A stretch of 8,234 nt of DNA from an uncultured Ruminococcus sp. (lineage in GTDB: Bacteria > Bacillota > Clostridia > Oscillospirales > Ruminococcaceae), in NCBI GenBank assembly GCA_947178195.1, contig CAMWXM010000122.1, positions 1 to 8,234 on the forward strand, in the 5' to 3' direction. Both the position numbers and the translations under genes were made by a program. Every line of letters begins with the position of its first letter. Position 1 is the stretch's first letter. The notes beneath the pieces are model-generated. The model was not told where the DNA came from. It searched no databases and worked only from the letters and a program-made list of their open reading frames with translations. This document shows positions 1-5,831 of the stretch, piece after piece.

Positions 1-85
1 CAGTAAATATAATAAAAATTGTAATTATTAATCTATCAAAACGTATTCTTGAAATTAGAGATTTGGTATTCATTATCTTTTTCAC
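1..85 (-). CDS. N-terminal fragment of an unrecognised membrane-anchored or secreted protein (GTG start, runs off the left edge)
   Basis: Reading leftward from GTG at 85 gives 28 uninterrupted codons. The encoded N-terminus is basic (MKKIMNTKSLISRIR), then becomes strongly hydrophobic from about residue 19 (LIITIFIIF). This is the pattern of a membrane anchor or uncleaved signal sequence with a positive inside end. The start is chosen because a good ribosome binding site (AAGGAGAA, minus strand, 94-101) lies 8 nt upstream. An in-frame ATG at 73 is about 20 nt from that site, and a GTG at 91 is too close to it. The gene lies on the same strand as the sirtuin operon but beyond that operon's terminator, so it is probably a separate unit. 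Too little is visible for a family assignment. The reading frame and ribosome binding site are seen; the membrane location is inferred. Confidence 0.5.
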   Translation of the reverse strand, partial: MKKIMNTKSLISRIRFDRLIITIFIIFT

Positions 86-93
86 AATCACAG

Positions 94-226
94 TTCTCCT
101 TCAAAACTCTGCTTTCAACAAGCAGATGACTTAGCATTATGCCAAGCTACATTCAGTTGGAGATTGTACTCTCAATGAATGTAAAGAGGCTTACTGCCAC
201 CTAAGAGGCTGGAAACATCTATCTGC
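94..226 (-). promoter_or_regulatory. Possible structured 5' leader of the left-edge gene
   Basis: On the minus-strand RNA four hairpins can be drawn. Hairpin A (212-197) pairs CCA and CCT with AGG and TGG around one bulged G. Hairpin B (182-149) pairs ACATTCA with TGAATGT and continues through TTG/CAA and AGA/TCT. Hairpin C (146-130, CTTGGCATAATGCTAAG) has 7 pairs including one G-U. Hairpin D (125-109) pairs CTGCTT with AAGCAG. GCAGAT (226-221) is also complementary to ATCTGC (127-122), which would close a multi-branch element over A-C. That strand overlaps hairpin D, so the two folds exclude each other. Hairpin C fits the minus RNA better, since its G-U pair is an A/C mismatch on the plus strand. 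A weak -10 (TATAAC, 233-228) lies just upstream, but no -35 is convincing. It matches no riboswitch class that I recognise. Confidence 0.25.
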
Positions 227-510
227 AGTTATAAAACATTTAGCTTTTATCAAATTTTATTATTGAAAGGCTATTTTCGACAACTTTCTACAAATACTTT
301 ATCACATTTATTGGTAAATTTCAAGCTATTTCACAAAGTTTTTTAACAGTTTCACATGTTTATCACAAGATGTCAAATCATGATTTTGAATTTTCTCAAT
401 AGTATGTTTATAGTAAATTCTCATACGGTGTTACACATAAATTTCTTGAAATGCACCGTTGAAGTTCAATGGAAATGGCTTTGGCATAACTGCCGTAAAC
501 AAAGAAAAAA

Positions 511-549
511 ACGGTGCTCTCTCTTAATTTACAGAGTACCGCTTTTTTT
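511..549. terminator. Bidirectional Rho-independent terminator after the sirtuin gene
   Basis: A 9-bp stem pairs CGGTGCTCT (512-520) with AGAGTACCG (533-541) around a 12-nt loop. It is flanked by a run of A on the left (504-511) and a run of seven T on the right (543-549), so either transcript has a stem followed by a U tract. The stem begins 9 nt past the sirtuin stop codon (TAG, 553-551), which fits termination of the macrodomain-sirtuin mRNA. One position is a G-U pair in plus-strand RNA but an A/C mismatch in minus-strand RNA, so the hairpin is slightly stronger for plus-strand transcripts, although no plus-strand gene is visible to the left. Confidence 0.8.
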
Positions 550-550
550 A

Positions 551-1420
551 CTATATTAAGCTTTCAAAAATATCAGAAATATCCCCGTTGATACAAATCG
601 TCTGCTTTTTTATCTGTTCTGGGCAAAATGCCTCCCCATAATTCACGCATGCATAAACGGCGTCAGGATTTTTTAATGTCATCTGCCAGAACGGATATTT
701 GATAATCGTAGGCGTATTAAATCCGACTCCTAATTCCAGAAACAATATATGCTGATTATTTCTTGTACGAAGGAAATTTTCATATCGTTCAGCAGCCTTG
801 TACCAGCCTTCGTCCTGCACAAATCTATCGTCTGCACGAAGATTCATGGTCATAGGTCTGCCGCATTCCGGACATCTGGGTATCAACTCAGAGGGTATCC
901 GCATATCCTTTTGCTCATAGTACATTCTACGAATAATTTTCTCATTATCATAAGTTTTCTGACAGCAAGGCTCACTGCACTGGAACAGTCCATAATCGCC
1001 CTGGGTGTAAAAAATCCGCTTTTTATCAAATCCCGCTTTTTGAAACTGATGGTCAACATTTGTAGTCAGCACAAAGTAATCCTTATCTTTTACCATTTCA
1101 AAAAGTCGGCGATAAGTTCCGTTATCCACGTCCATATATCTGTTGATATAGATATATCTCGACCAGTACGCCCAGTGCTCCTCAAAGCTTTTAAAGGGAT
1201 AGAAACCGCCTGAATACATATCTCTGAAACCATATTTTTTAATAAAGTCTGAAAAATTATCTTCAAATCTTTGTCCTGTGTATGTGAAGCCTGCCGCCGT
1301 AGAAAGTCCTGCTCCTGCGCCGATAACAATTGTATCAGTCGTTTTGATTTCCTGCTTCAGACATTCAATATTATCCCAATAATCGTTTGTAGATTTCGTA
1401 ATCTGTCTGCTTAAAAACAT
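551..1420 (-). CDS. Class M sirtuin (SirTM), probable NAD-dependent protein ADP-ribosyltransferase
   Basis: The 289-residue protein has a Rossmann-fold NAD-binding motif GAGAGLSTAAG at 34-44, the sirtuin motif TTNVD at 119-123, and a structural zinc module of Cys pairs (C148 and C152/C153; C183 and C186). Position 140 is Gln in TQGDYG, where ordinary deacylase sirtuins have the catalytic His of their HG motif. N121, D123 and Q140 keep the spacing I recall for the catalytic Asn, Asp and Gln of Streptococcus pyogenes SirTM. Class M sirtuins transfer ADP-ribose to a lipoylated GcvH-like carrier in operons that also hold LplA2; neither partner gene is beside this one. The start at 1420 is supported by GAGGTGAT 7 nt upstream, inside the end of the macrodomain gene. 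The 50-bp overlap suggests translational coupling. A cytoplasmic enzyme is expected. The family is clear; the substrate here is inferred. Confidence 0.92.
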   Translation of the reverse strand: MFLSRQITKSTNDYWDNIECLKQEIKTTDTIVIGAGAGLSTAAGFTYTGQRFEDNFSDFIKKYGFRDMYSGGFYPFKSFEEHWAYWSRYIYINRYMDVDNGTYRRLFEMVKDKDYFVLTTNVDHQFQKAGFDKKRIFYTQGDYGLFQCSEPCCQKTYDNEKIIRRMYYEQKDMRIPSELIPRCPECGRPMTMNLRADDRFVQDEGWYKAAERYENFLRTRNNQHILFLELGVGFNTPTIIKYPFWQMTLKNPDAVYACVNYGEAFCPEQIKKQTICINGDISDIFESLI

Positions 1421-2138
1421 TGAATATCACCTCAATTTTATACTGCTTCTGAAATTTCCGGACAGTACGTACTGCTATTTCCGCTGCTTTATCATTTGGG
1501 AAATGAAATTCTCCTGTAGAAATACAGCAGAAGGCAATACTGCTGATTTTATTTTGCACAGCAAGCGTCAGACAGCTCTGATAACAGCTTTTCAAAAGTT
1601 CGATGTGTTTGTTGGTAAGTCTGCCGTTTACAATAGGTCCTACAGTATGAATAATATTATCGCATGGAAGATTATAAGCAGATGTGATTTTTGCCATACC
1701 TGTCGGTTCGTCATGACCCTGATTCTGCATTATTTCCGCACATTCAAGCCGTAGCTGTACTCCTGAAAAGGTGTGTATCGCATTGTCGATACAGCCGTGA
1801 CAAGGACAGAAACACCCCAGCATCTGAGAGTTTGCAGCATTAACTATCCCGTCGCATTTCAGAGTAGTAATATCGCCCTTCCAAAGATAAATATTATCCT
1901 GAACGAACTGTAAATCGGCAATATCAGTAATCCCCTTTGCAGCAGTTTCCTCTTGCAGAAATGAATCCTGCATGTTCAAAAAATCGCTGTTGATTGGCTT
2001 TGGCAGACGGATATTGACCAAACTGCGGAACAATCGAAACTGTTCATTTAAATTTTCAGGAATGAGCATATCCGCATATTCCGGATTTTCTGCAAGCAGA
2101 TATTTTATCAGAAATTTTAATTTTTCATTATGGGTCAT
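1371..2138 (-). CDS. Zinc-dependent macrodomain (Zn-Macro) protein, ADP-ribosyl hydrolase partner of SirTM
   Basis: This 255-residue protein has a helical N-terminal extension (about 1-75) and then a macrodomain: GDI (88-90), IVNAAN (98-103), the zinc-loop segment LGCFCPCHGCIDNAIH (107-122), and the phosphate-binding stretch ISTGEFHFP (206-214). The Cys/His cluster before CIDNAIH marks the Zn-Macro class; likely ligands are a Cys at 109 or 111, H114 and C116. Family members linked to SirTM remove ADP-ribose that the sirtuin attaches, so this is the probable eraser of the pair. The start at 2138 is preferred over an in-frame ATG at 2174 because CGGAGGAT lies 5-6 nt upstream of it and nothing similar precedes 2174. 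It is the first gene of the operon, read from the promoter at 2216-2244, and its last 50 bp overlap the sirtuin gene. Length and motifs look intact. Confidence 0.92.
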   Translation of the reverse strand: MTHNEKLKFLIKYLLAENPEYADMLIPENLNEQFRLFRSLVNIRLPKPINSDFLNMQDSFLQEETAAKGITDIADLQFVQDNIYLWKGDITTLKCDGIVNAANSQMLGCFCPCHGCIDNAIHTFSGVQLRLECAEIMQNQGHDEPTGMAKITSAYNLPCDNIIHTVGPIVNGRLTNKHIELLKSCYQSCLTLAVQNKISSIAFCCISTGEFHFPNDKAAEIAVRTVRKFQKQYKIEVIFNVFKQTDYEIYKRLLG

Positions 2139-2215
2139 GGCTATCCTCCGAGTTCTTATTAATCCTGCGGTCAAGCCAGGATAATTTCCGCCGCTGTATC
2201 TCTTTCGTTGATTCT

Positions 2216-2244
2216 ATGATACCACAGCTTTTCCGATTTGTAAA
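2216..2244 (-). promoter_or_regulatory. Sigma-A promoter of the macrodomain-sirtuin operon
   Basis: On the minus strand TTTACA (2244-2239) is followed after exactly 17 bp by TATCAT (2221-2216), with TGG directly before the -10, an extended -10 arrangement. Transcription should start near 2209, giving a 5' untranslated leader of about 70 nt before the ATG at 2138. The -10 lies inside one arm of an inverted repeat (2219-2226 with 2258-2265), so a bound repressor would block polymerase. Confidence 0.7.
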
Positions 2245-2265
2245 GCAGGCACTTTTTTGTGGTAT
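2219..2265. repeat. Inverted repeat ATACCACA / TGTGGTAT around the macrodomain promoter
   Basis: A perfect 8-bp inverted repeat has one arm at 2219-2226, over the extended -10, and the other at 2258-2265, just upstream of the -35. The arms are 39 bp apart start to start, a little under four helical turns. The placement is what a repressor operator pair would show, but a hairpin or chance are alternatives. The right arm shares its last two bases with the palindrome at 2264-2285. Confidence 0.4.
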
Positions 2266-2285
2266 AGTTACCCAGCAGTAACTAT
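2264..2285. promoter_or_regulatory. 22-bp operator-like palindrome ATAGTTAC-N6-GTAACTAT
   Basis: Two perfect 8-bp arms (2264-2271 and 2278-2285) flank the 6-bp centre CCAGCA. The site lies about 20-40 bp upstream of the macrodomain -35 and covers most of the -10 of the weaker upstream promoter. The size and symmetry suit a dimeric helix-turn-helix regulator, though no regulator gene lies next to it on the minus strand. The half site ATAGTTA recurs at 2421-2427 and 2529-2535. The repeat is seen; the operator role is inferred. Confidence 0.45.
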
Positions 2286-2309
2286 TGCGCTGTTTCGGGA
2301 ATTTGTCAA
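2281..2309 (-). promoter_or_regulatory. Second, weaker candidate promoter for the macrodomain operon
   Basis: The minus strand has a perfect -35 TTGACA (2309-2304) and, after 17 bp, AATAGT (2286-2281), which matches four of six -10 positions. Transcription would start about 65 nt upstream of the main promoter's start. The -10 lies mostly within the palindrome at 2264-2285. Confidence 0.3.
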
Positions 2310-2320
2310 AAAAATTTTTA

Positions 2321-2349
2321 TTGTGTTTTTTACAGATATATGCTAAAAT
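2321..2349 (+). promoter_or_regulatory. Candidate plus-strand promoter far upstream of the ABC operon
   Basis: TTGTGT (2321-2326), a 17-bp spacer and TAAAAT (2344-2349) preceded by TGC form a plausible extended -10 promoter. A transcript would start near 2356, giving a leader of over 300 nt before the permease start. A small inverted repeat (ACAGATA 2332-2338, TATCTGT 2351-2357) surrounds the -10. No convincing gene begins between here and 2674, so this could be a second operon promoter, the promoter of a small RNA, or a false match in AT-rich DNA. Confidence 0.3.
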
Positions 2350-2388
2350 GTATCTGTCAGGATGATAGGCATTCTTAACTAACCTAAA

Positions 2389-2437
2389 TATATTATACAA
2401 GGAGTAGTATGATTTAGGACTAACTATATCATACAAG
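2389..2437. repeat. Imperfect direct repeat TATATTATACAAG / TATATCATACAAG
   Basis: Two 13-bp copies at 2389-2401 and 2425-2437 match at 12 of 13 positions and are offset by 36 bp. Both are preceded by CTAAC, directly for the second copy and five bases further away for the first. This may reflect a small local duplication or paired binding sites. Confidence 0.4.
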
Positions 2438-2535
2438 ATAAATATAGATGAAAAACAATTAAAAAATAAAGTTATGATTTATTGGAATAAATTAATGGAT
2501 AAATGAAAGCATAATACAAATGCATGATATAGTTA
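2421..2535. repeat. Perfect 12-bp inverted repeat TAACTATATCAT / ATGATATAGTTA
   Basis: The arms at 2421-2432 and 2524-2535 are exact reverse complements and 91 bp apart. They contain the ATAGTTA half site also present in the palindrome at 2264-2285. The 115-bp unit starts and ends with TA, as a small non-autonomous element with TA target duplication (IS630/mariner type) would. No similarity between the two ends is seen beyond 12 bp. Paired regulator sites are an equally good explanation. Confidence 0.45.
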
Positions 2536-2606
2536 ATGAATCAGGAAAATTTGTTTAAAAGACATATGTGCGCCCCCTATTCAGATACTATGTGTACCGG
2601 TTCTTG

Positions 2607-2625
2607 TTATTTAAGGATTATTTAA
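2607..2625 (+). promoter_or_regulatory. Tandem direct repeat TTATTTAA-N3-TTATTTAA, likely response-regulator operator
   Basis: Two identical octamers at 2607-2614 and 2618-2625 have an 11-bp period, one helical turn, and the second ends 12 bp before the -10 at 2638. OmpR/PhoB-family regulators bind tandem direct repeats with this period close to or in place of the -35. The operon downstream encodes such a regulator, so autoregulation is the natural inference. No canonical -35 is visible, which fits an activated promoter. Confidence 0.55.
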
Positions 2626-2634
2626 TAATTTATA

Positions 2635-2643
2635 TGCTACAAT
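2635..2643 (+). promoter_or_regulatory. Extended -10 promoter of the ABC transporter/two-component operon
   Basis: TGCTACAAT is an extended -10 (TGn plus TACAAT). At the expected -35 position (about 2615-2620, GGATTA) there is no consensus; the TTATTTAA direct repeat occupies that place instead. Transcription should begin near 2650, leaving a short leader of about 24 nt to the ATG at 2674. The arrangement suggests a promoter that needs an activator. Confidence 0.55.
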
Positions 2644-2673
2644 GTAATCACAACACAGAAAGGCGGTAGAAAT

Positions 2674-5040
2674 ATGTATCTGAGTATACTAAAAAAAGAC
2701 CTTAAACGAAAGAAAACAATGAATGTGGTACTGCTTATGTTCATTATTCTTGCAGTGATGTTTGTAGCAAGCGGACTCAACAATGTTATGACTGTTATAA
2801 ACGGCACAGACTATTATCTTGATAAAGCGGACATAGGAGATTATGTGATTATCACTATGGGAGACGATTCCACAGGCAATGCCGCACCCATACTCGACAA
2901 GGCTGAATGCGTAAAAAGCTATAAAATCGAAAGCAGCATTTTCGGCTCGCAGGACAACGTCAGAATGATTGACGGAACAGATACTGAAACGAAGAATATA
3001 ACGCTGTTTCAATCAATATCCGATACAAAGCTGAAATTTTTTGACGTTAATAATGAGCCTGTAACGGAAATAAAACAAGGCGAGGTCATGGTTGCAGGCG
3101 ATTTTATAAAAAACAACGATTTTAAAGCCGGAGATTATATCCGCATTAAGCTTGGTGACGTTCAACTGGATTTGAAAATCGCAGGCAAGGTAAAGGACGC
3201 TTTTTTAGGCTCCCGATTCATGGGCAACACAAGATTTCTGCTCAATCAATCGGATTATGATAAGTTTATGTCCGATGAATCAATAAAGGCACACTATCAG
3301 GGTGAGATCGCTTATATCGAAACCGATGATGTAAGCGCTGTGAAGAATGCTATCTCCGATATACCTGGTGTTGCTTTTGACGGCACAAGAGATATGCTTA
3401 AAATGTGCTATGTAATGGATATGATCGTGGCTTTTATTGTACTTATATTAAGTATATGCCTGATAGTTGTATCTTTTGTCGTACTCCGCTTTTCTATTGG
3501 CTTTACTATTGCAGAGGAATATAGAGAAATCGGCGTTATGAAGGCCATAGGACTTAAAAACCGCAAAATCAGGGGACTTTACATAGTTAAATATATGATA
3601 ATGTCCACAGTCGGTGGTATTATCGGTCTTTTTGCAAGTATTCCTTTTGGAAAAATGCTGCTTATGTCTGTAAGTGAAAATATGGTACTTGGAAATACCG
3701 CCGGTATACTTATAAATATTATAAGCACAGTCGGTACTATGGCTCTGATACTGCTTTTTTCCTACAGCTGTACAGGCAAGGTCAAAAAGCTTACTCCTAT
3801 CGACGCTATCCGTTCGGGACAGACAGGCGAACGCTTCCGTAAAAAAGGCTTTTTCCGTATCGGTAAGACCAATGCAAAACCGGCAGTATATATGGCAGTA
3901 AACGACATTTTAAGCGCACCTAAACGCTTTATGACGGTAATAATTTCATTCTTTATCTGTACTCTTTTTGTGCTTATGTTGGTCAATACTGTTGCAACTA
4001 TGAAAAGTCCGAATTTAATTACCACCTTCGGCACGGAAAGCGACCTTTACATAACCGATGTTGACAGCGCTATGACCATTAAGAATACCGGCAATAAAGA
4101 GGGCGTTAAGAAAGAATTAAAACGCATTTCAGATGAAATCACAGCGAAGGGTATGCCATGCGAGGTAAGCGTTGATATTCAGTATAAATACAAGGTCACA
4201 TCAAATGAAAAAGCCTGCTCAATTTCCTGCGCACAAAGTGTTGGTATTGGAACAGACGAGTACGAATATTCCGAGGGAACAGCGCCGAAATATAAAAATG
4301 AAATTGCAATAACACCTCAGGTTTCCGAAATGCTTGACGCTAAGATTGGAGATACAGTAACCATTGATTTCGGTACGGAAAAGGTCGACTGTGTCATAAC
4401 CGCATATTTTCAGACAATGAACCAGATGGGCGAGCTTATAAGACTAAGCGATGAAGCGCCTACTGATATGAGCTTTGTTTCAGTTGCCAGACAGTATCAG
4501 GTTGATTTTACAGATAATCCGTCAGCCGAAGAAATCGAAAACCGCAAGGAAAGAATCCAGAAGCTTTACGATAATCTTGATGTAATGACCGCAACTGAAT
4601 ACTGTATTGACTGCGTATCAGTAGTACCTACTATGGAGGCAGTACAGTATCTGCTTTTGGCAATAACTGTAATCGTAGTAATTCTTGTTACCATACTTGT
4701 TGAACGTTCATTTATTTCAGATGAACACAGTCAGATTGCGATCCTTAAAGCTATCGGCTTCAGAAGTGGCACAATAATCAAATGGCATACATTACGTTTC
4801 GGTATAGCAGCGCTTGCGGCGGCGATTCTGGCGGCAATTGCTTCTATCCCTATGACCGAGCTTTGCATTTCGCCTATTTTCGGAATGATGGGTGCAAATG
4901 ATATTGATTTTAATATTGACCCATTACAGATATTCCTGATTTATCCGTTGGTTGTTTTTGCTGTAACAATAATCACAGCGTGTATAACCTCGCTTTACAC
5001 AAAGACAATAAAGACTTCCGAAGCCACAAACATTGAATAA
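2674..5040 (+). CDS. FtsX-type ABC transporter permease with two extracellular domains
   Basis: This 788-residue membrane protein is an internal duplication of the FtsX permease unit. Eight membrane segments are visible: about 17-36, 249-275, 307-330, 344-366, 419-440, 657-677, 709-728 and 754-776. Large extracellular domains lie at about 38-247 and 442-655. Each half has the cytoplasmic coupling motif that contacts the ATPase: EEYREIGVMKAIG near 281-293 and DEHSQIAILKAIG near 684-695. The topology resembles MacB/LolC-like and SalY-type permeases doubled in one chain, and differs from ten-segment BceB permeases with a single large extracellular domain. The start has AAAGGCGG 7 nt upstream. 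It is the first gene of the operon; the ATPase starts 22 bp after its stop. Export of, or resistance to, peptides or other envelope-active compounds is inferred from the family and the linked two-component system; the substrate cannot be read from sequence. Confidence 0.88.
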   Translation: MYLSILKKDLKRKKTMNVVLLMFIILAVMFVASGLNNVMTVINGTDYYLDKADIGDYVIITMGDDSTGNAAPILDKAECVKSYKIESSIFGSQDNVRMIDGTDTETKNITLFQSISDTKLKFFDVNNEPVTEIKQGEVMVAGDFIKNNDFKAGDYIRIKLGDVQLDLKIAGKVKDAFLGSRFMGNTRFLLNQSDYDKFMSDESIKAHYQGEIAYIETDDVSAVKNAISDIPGVAFDGTRDMLKMCYVMDMIVAFIVLILSICLIVVSFVVLRFSIGFTIAEEYREIGVMKAIGLKNRKIRGLYIVKYMIMSTVGGIIGLFASIPFGKMLLMSVSENMVLGNTAGILINIISTVGTMALILLFSYSCTGKVKKLTPIDAIRSGQTGERFRKKGFFRIGKTNAKPAVYMAVNDILSAPKRFMTVIISFFICTLFVLMLVNTVATMKSPNLITTFGTESDLYITDVDSAMTIKNTGNKEGVKKELKRISDEITAKGMPCEVSVDIQYKYKVTSNEKACSISCAQSVGIGTDEYEYSEGTAPKYKNEIAITPQVSEMLDAKIGDTVTIDFGTEKVDCVITAYFQTMNQMGELIRLSDEAPTDMSFVSVARQYQVDFTDNPSAEEIENRKERIQKLYDNLDVMTATEYCIDCVSVVPTMEAVQYLLLAITVIVVILVTILVERSFISDEHSQIAILKAIGFRSGTIIKWHTLRFGIAALAAAILAAIASIPMTELCISPIFGMMGANDIDFNIDPLQIFLIYPLVVFAVTIITACITSLYTKTIKTSEATNIE

Positions 5041-5062
5041 AATTTAATAAAGGAGAATTTTT

Positions 5063-5830
5063 ATGAGTACAGTATTAACCGCAAAGGATTTATGCAAAAC
5101 ATACATTGTAAATAAACGTCAGAATAATGTCCTCAAAAATGTGAATTTCAGCATTGACGAGGGCGAGATGGTCGCAATAATGGGACCGTCAGGCTCAGGA
5201 AAGTCAACTCTTCTCTATGCCGTTTCGGGTATGGACAGTATTACTGCGGGAGAAGTGGATTTTAGCGGCAGAAACATTGCAAAAATGGACGAAAAGAAGC
5301 TTGCAGAATTAAGGCTTGATGAAATGGGATTTATTTTTCAGCAGATGTATATGCTGAAAAATCTTACCGTACTTGACAATATCATACTCCCCTCCTGCCA
5401 GTCAAAAAAAATAAAGGAAACACGCAAAGAAACAGTTCAGAGGGGCGAGGCTCTTATGCGCAAGCTTAATATTATCGATATTGCGGACAACGATATTACC
5501 GAAGTTTCAGGCGGTCAGCTTCAGCGTGCCTGTATCTGCCGCAGCATGATAAACAATCCGAAAATCATTTTCGCCGACGAGCCTACGGGCGCACTTAACC
5601 GCAGCTCTTCCGATGAAGTAATGGAGGAGCTTAGCAAGCTCAATAACGACGGCACTACGATCATGCTTGTTACTCATGACGTTAAGGTTGCAGCAAAATG
5701 CACAAGAGTGCTTTACATAGTTGACGGAAACATAAAAGGCGAGTATAATATAAGTAAGTGCGAAAACGCTTCACAGATAAGAGAGCGTGAACGTGTATTA
5801 AATAACTGGCTTATGGAGATGGGTTGGTAA
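5063..5830 (+). CDS. ABC transporter ATP-binding protein, partner of the FtsX permease
   Basis: The 255-residue cytoplasmic ATPase has every canonical element: Walker A GPSGSGKST (41-49), Q-loop Gln at 93 (FIFQQ), signature VSGGQLQR (148-155), Walker B IIFADE (168-173) with catalytic Glu 173, and the switch His at 205 (VTH). The D-loop reads GALN rather than the usual ALD, as is common in MacB/BceA/LolD-type ATPases that pair with FtsX permeases. ATP binding and hydrolysis would drive the permease through its coupling helices. A strong ribosome binding site (AAAGGAGA, 5049-5056) supports the ATG at 5063. A short extension of about 25 residues after the core (QIRERERVLNNWLMEMG) ends the protein. 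The response regulator begins one base after its stop, so the two are likely translated together. Confidence 0.93.
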   Translation: MSTVLTAKDLCKTYIVNKRQNNVLKNVNFSIDEGEMVAIMGPSGSGKSTLLYAVSGMDSITAGEVDFSGRNIAKMDEKKLAELRLDEMGFIFQQMYMLKNLTVLDNIILPSCQSKKIKETRKETVQRGEALMRKLNIIDIADNDITEVSGGQLQRACICRSMINNPKIIFADEPTGALNRSSSDEVMEELSKLNNDGTTIMLVTHDVKVAAKCTRVLYIVDGNIKGEYNISKCENASQIRERERVLNNWLMEMGW

Positions 5831-5831
5831 T

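Larger units (their letters stand above)
86..550. other. Spacer between the sirtuin gene and the left-edge gene; no supported gene
   Basis: This stretch is AT-rich and holds three things: the bidirectional terminator (511-549), the possible leader and ribosome binding site of the left-edge gene (94-226), and roughly 280 bp between them (227-510) in which I see no supported gene. A plus-strand frame at 356-559 encodes about 67 residues, but it has no ribosome binding site, reads straight through the terminator hairpin and resembles no protein family, so it is not called. Confidence 0.6.
2139..2673. other. Divergent intergenic control region between the macrodomain and permease genes
   Basis: About 535 bp separate the start codons of the two divergent operons. 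The left third holds the macrodomain promoters and two inverted repeats. The middle (about 2320-2560) is very AT-rich and holds a candidate plus-strand promoter, an imperfect direct repeat and a 12-bp inverted repeat. The right end holds the permease operator and promoter. A minus-strand frame of about 100 residues (2128-2436) runs through both macrodomain promoters and is not considered a gene. Confidence 0.6.

Noticed and set aside
184..210. Direct repeat AAGAGGCT (184-191 and 203-210) as part of a repeat array
   Set aside because: Only two short copies exist with no further units, so it is neither a CRISPR nor an iteron array; one copy is part of a possible leader hairpin.
356..559. Plus-strand open frame of 67 codons left of the sirtuin gene
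   Set aside because: It has no ribosome binding site, crosses the terminator stem and T tract, ends inside the sirtuin gene, and its composition is not protein-like.
749..1213. Plus-strand open frame of 154 codons opposite the sirtuin gene
   Set aside because: It is antisense to a well-supported sirtuin with all catalytic and zinc residues; it has no ribosome binding site and no recognisable domain.
2399..2416. AAGGAG followed by ATG-ATT-TAG as a regulatory minimal reading frame
   Set aside because: The ribosome binding site is too close to the ATG, the frame has two codons, and no attenuator structure accompanies it.
2128..2436. Minus-strand open frame of 102 codons in the divergent spacer
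   Set aside because: It runs through both macrodomain promoter candidates and into the macrodomain gene's start and ribosome binding site, and its product resembles no family.
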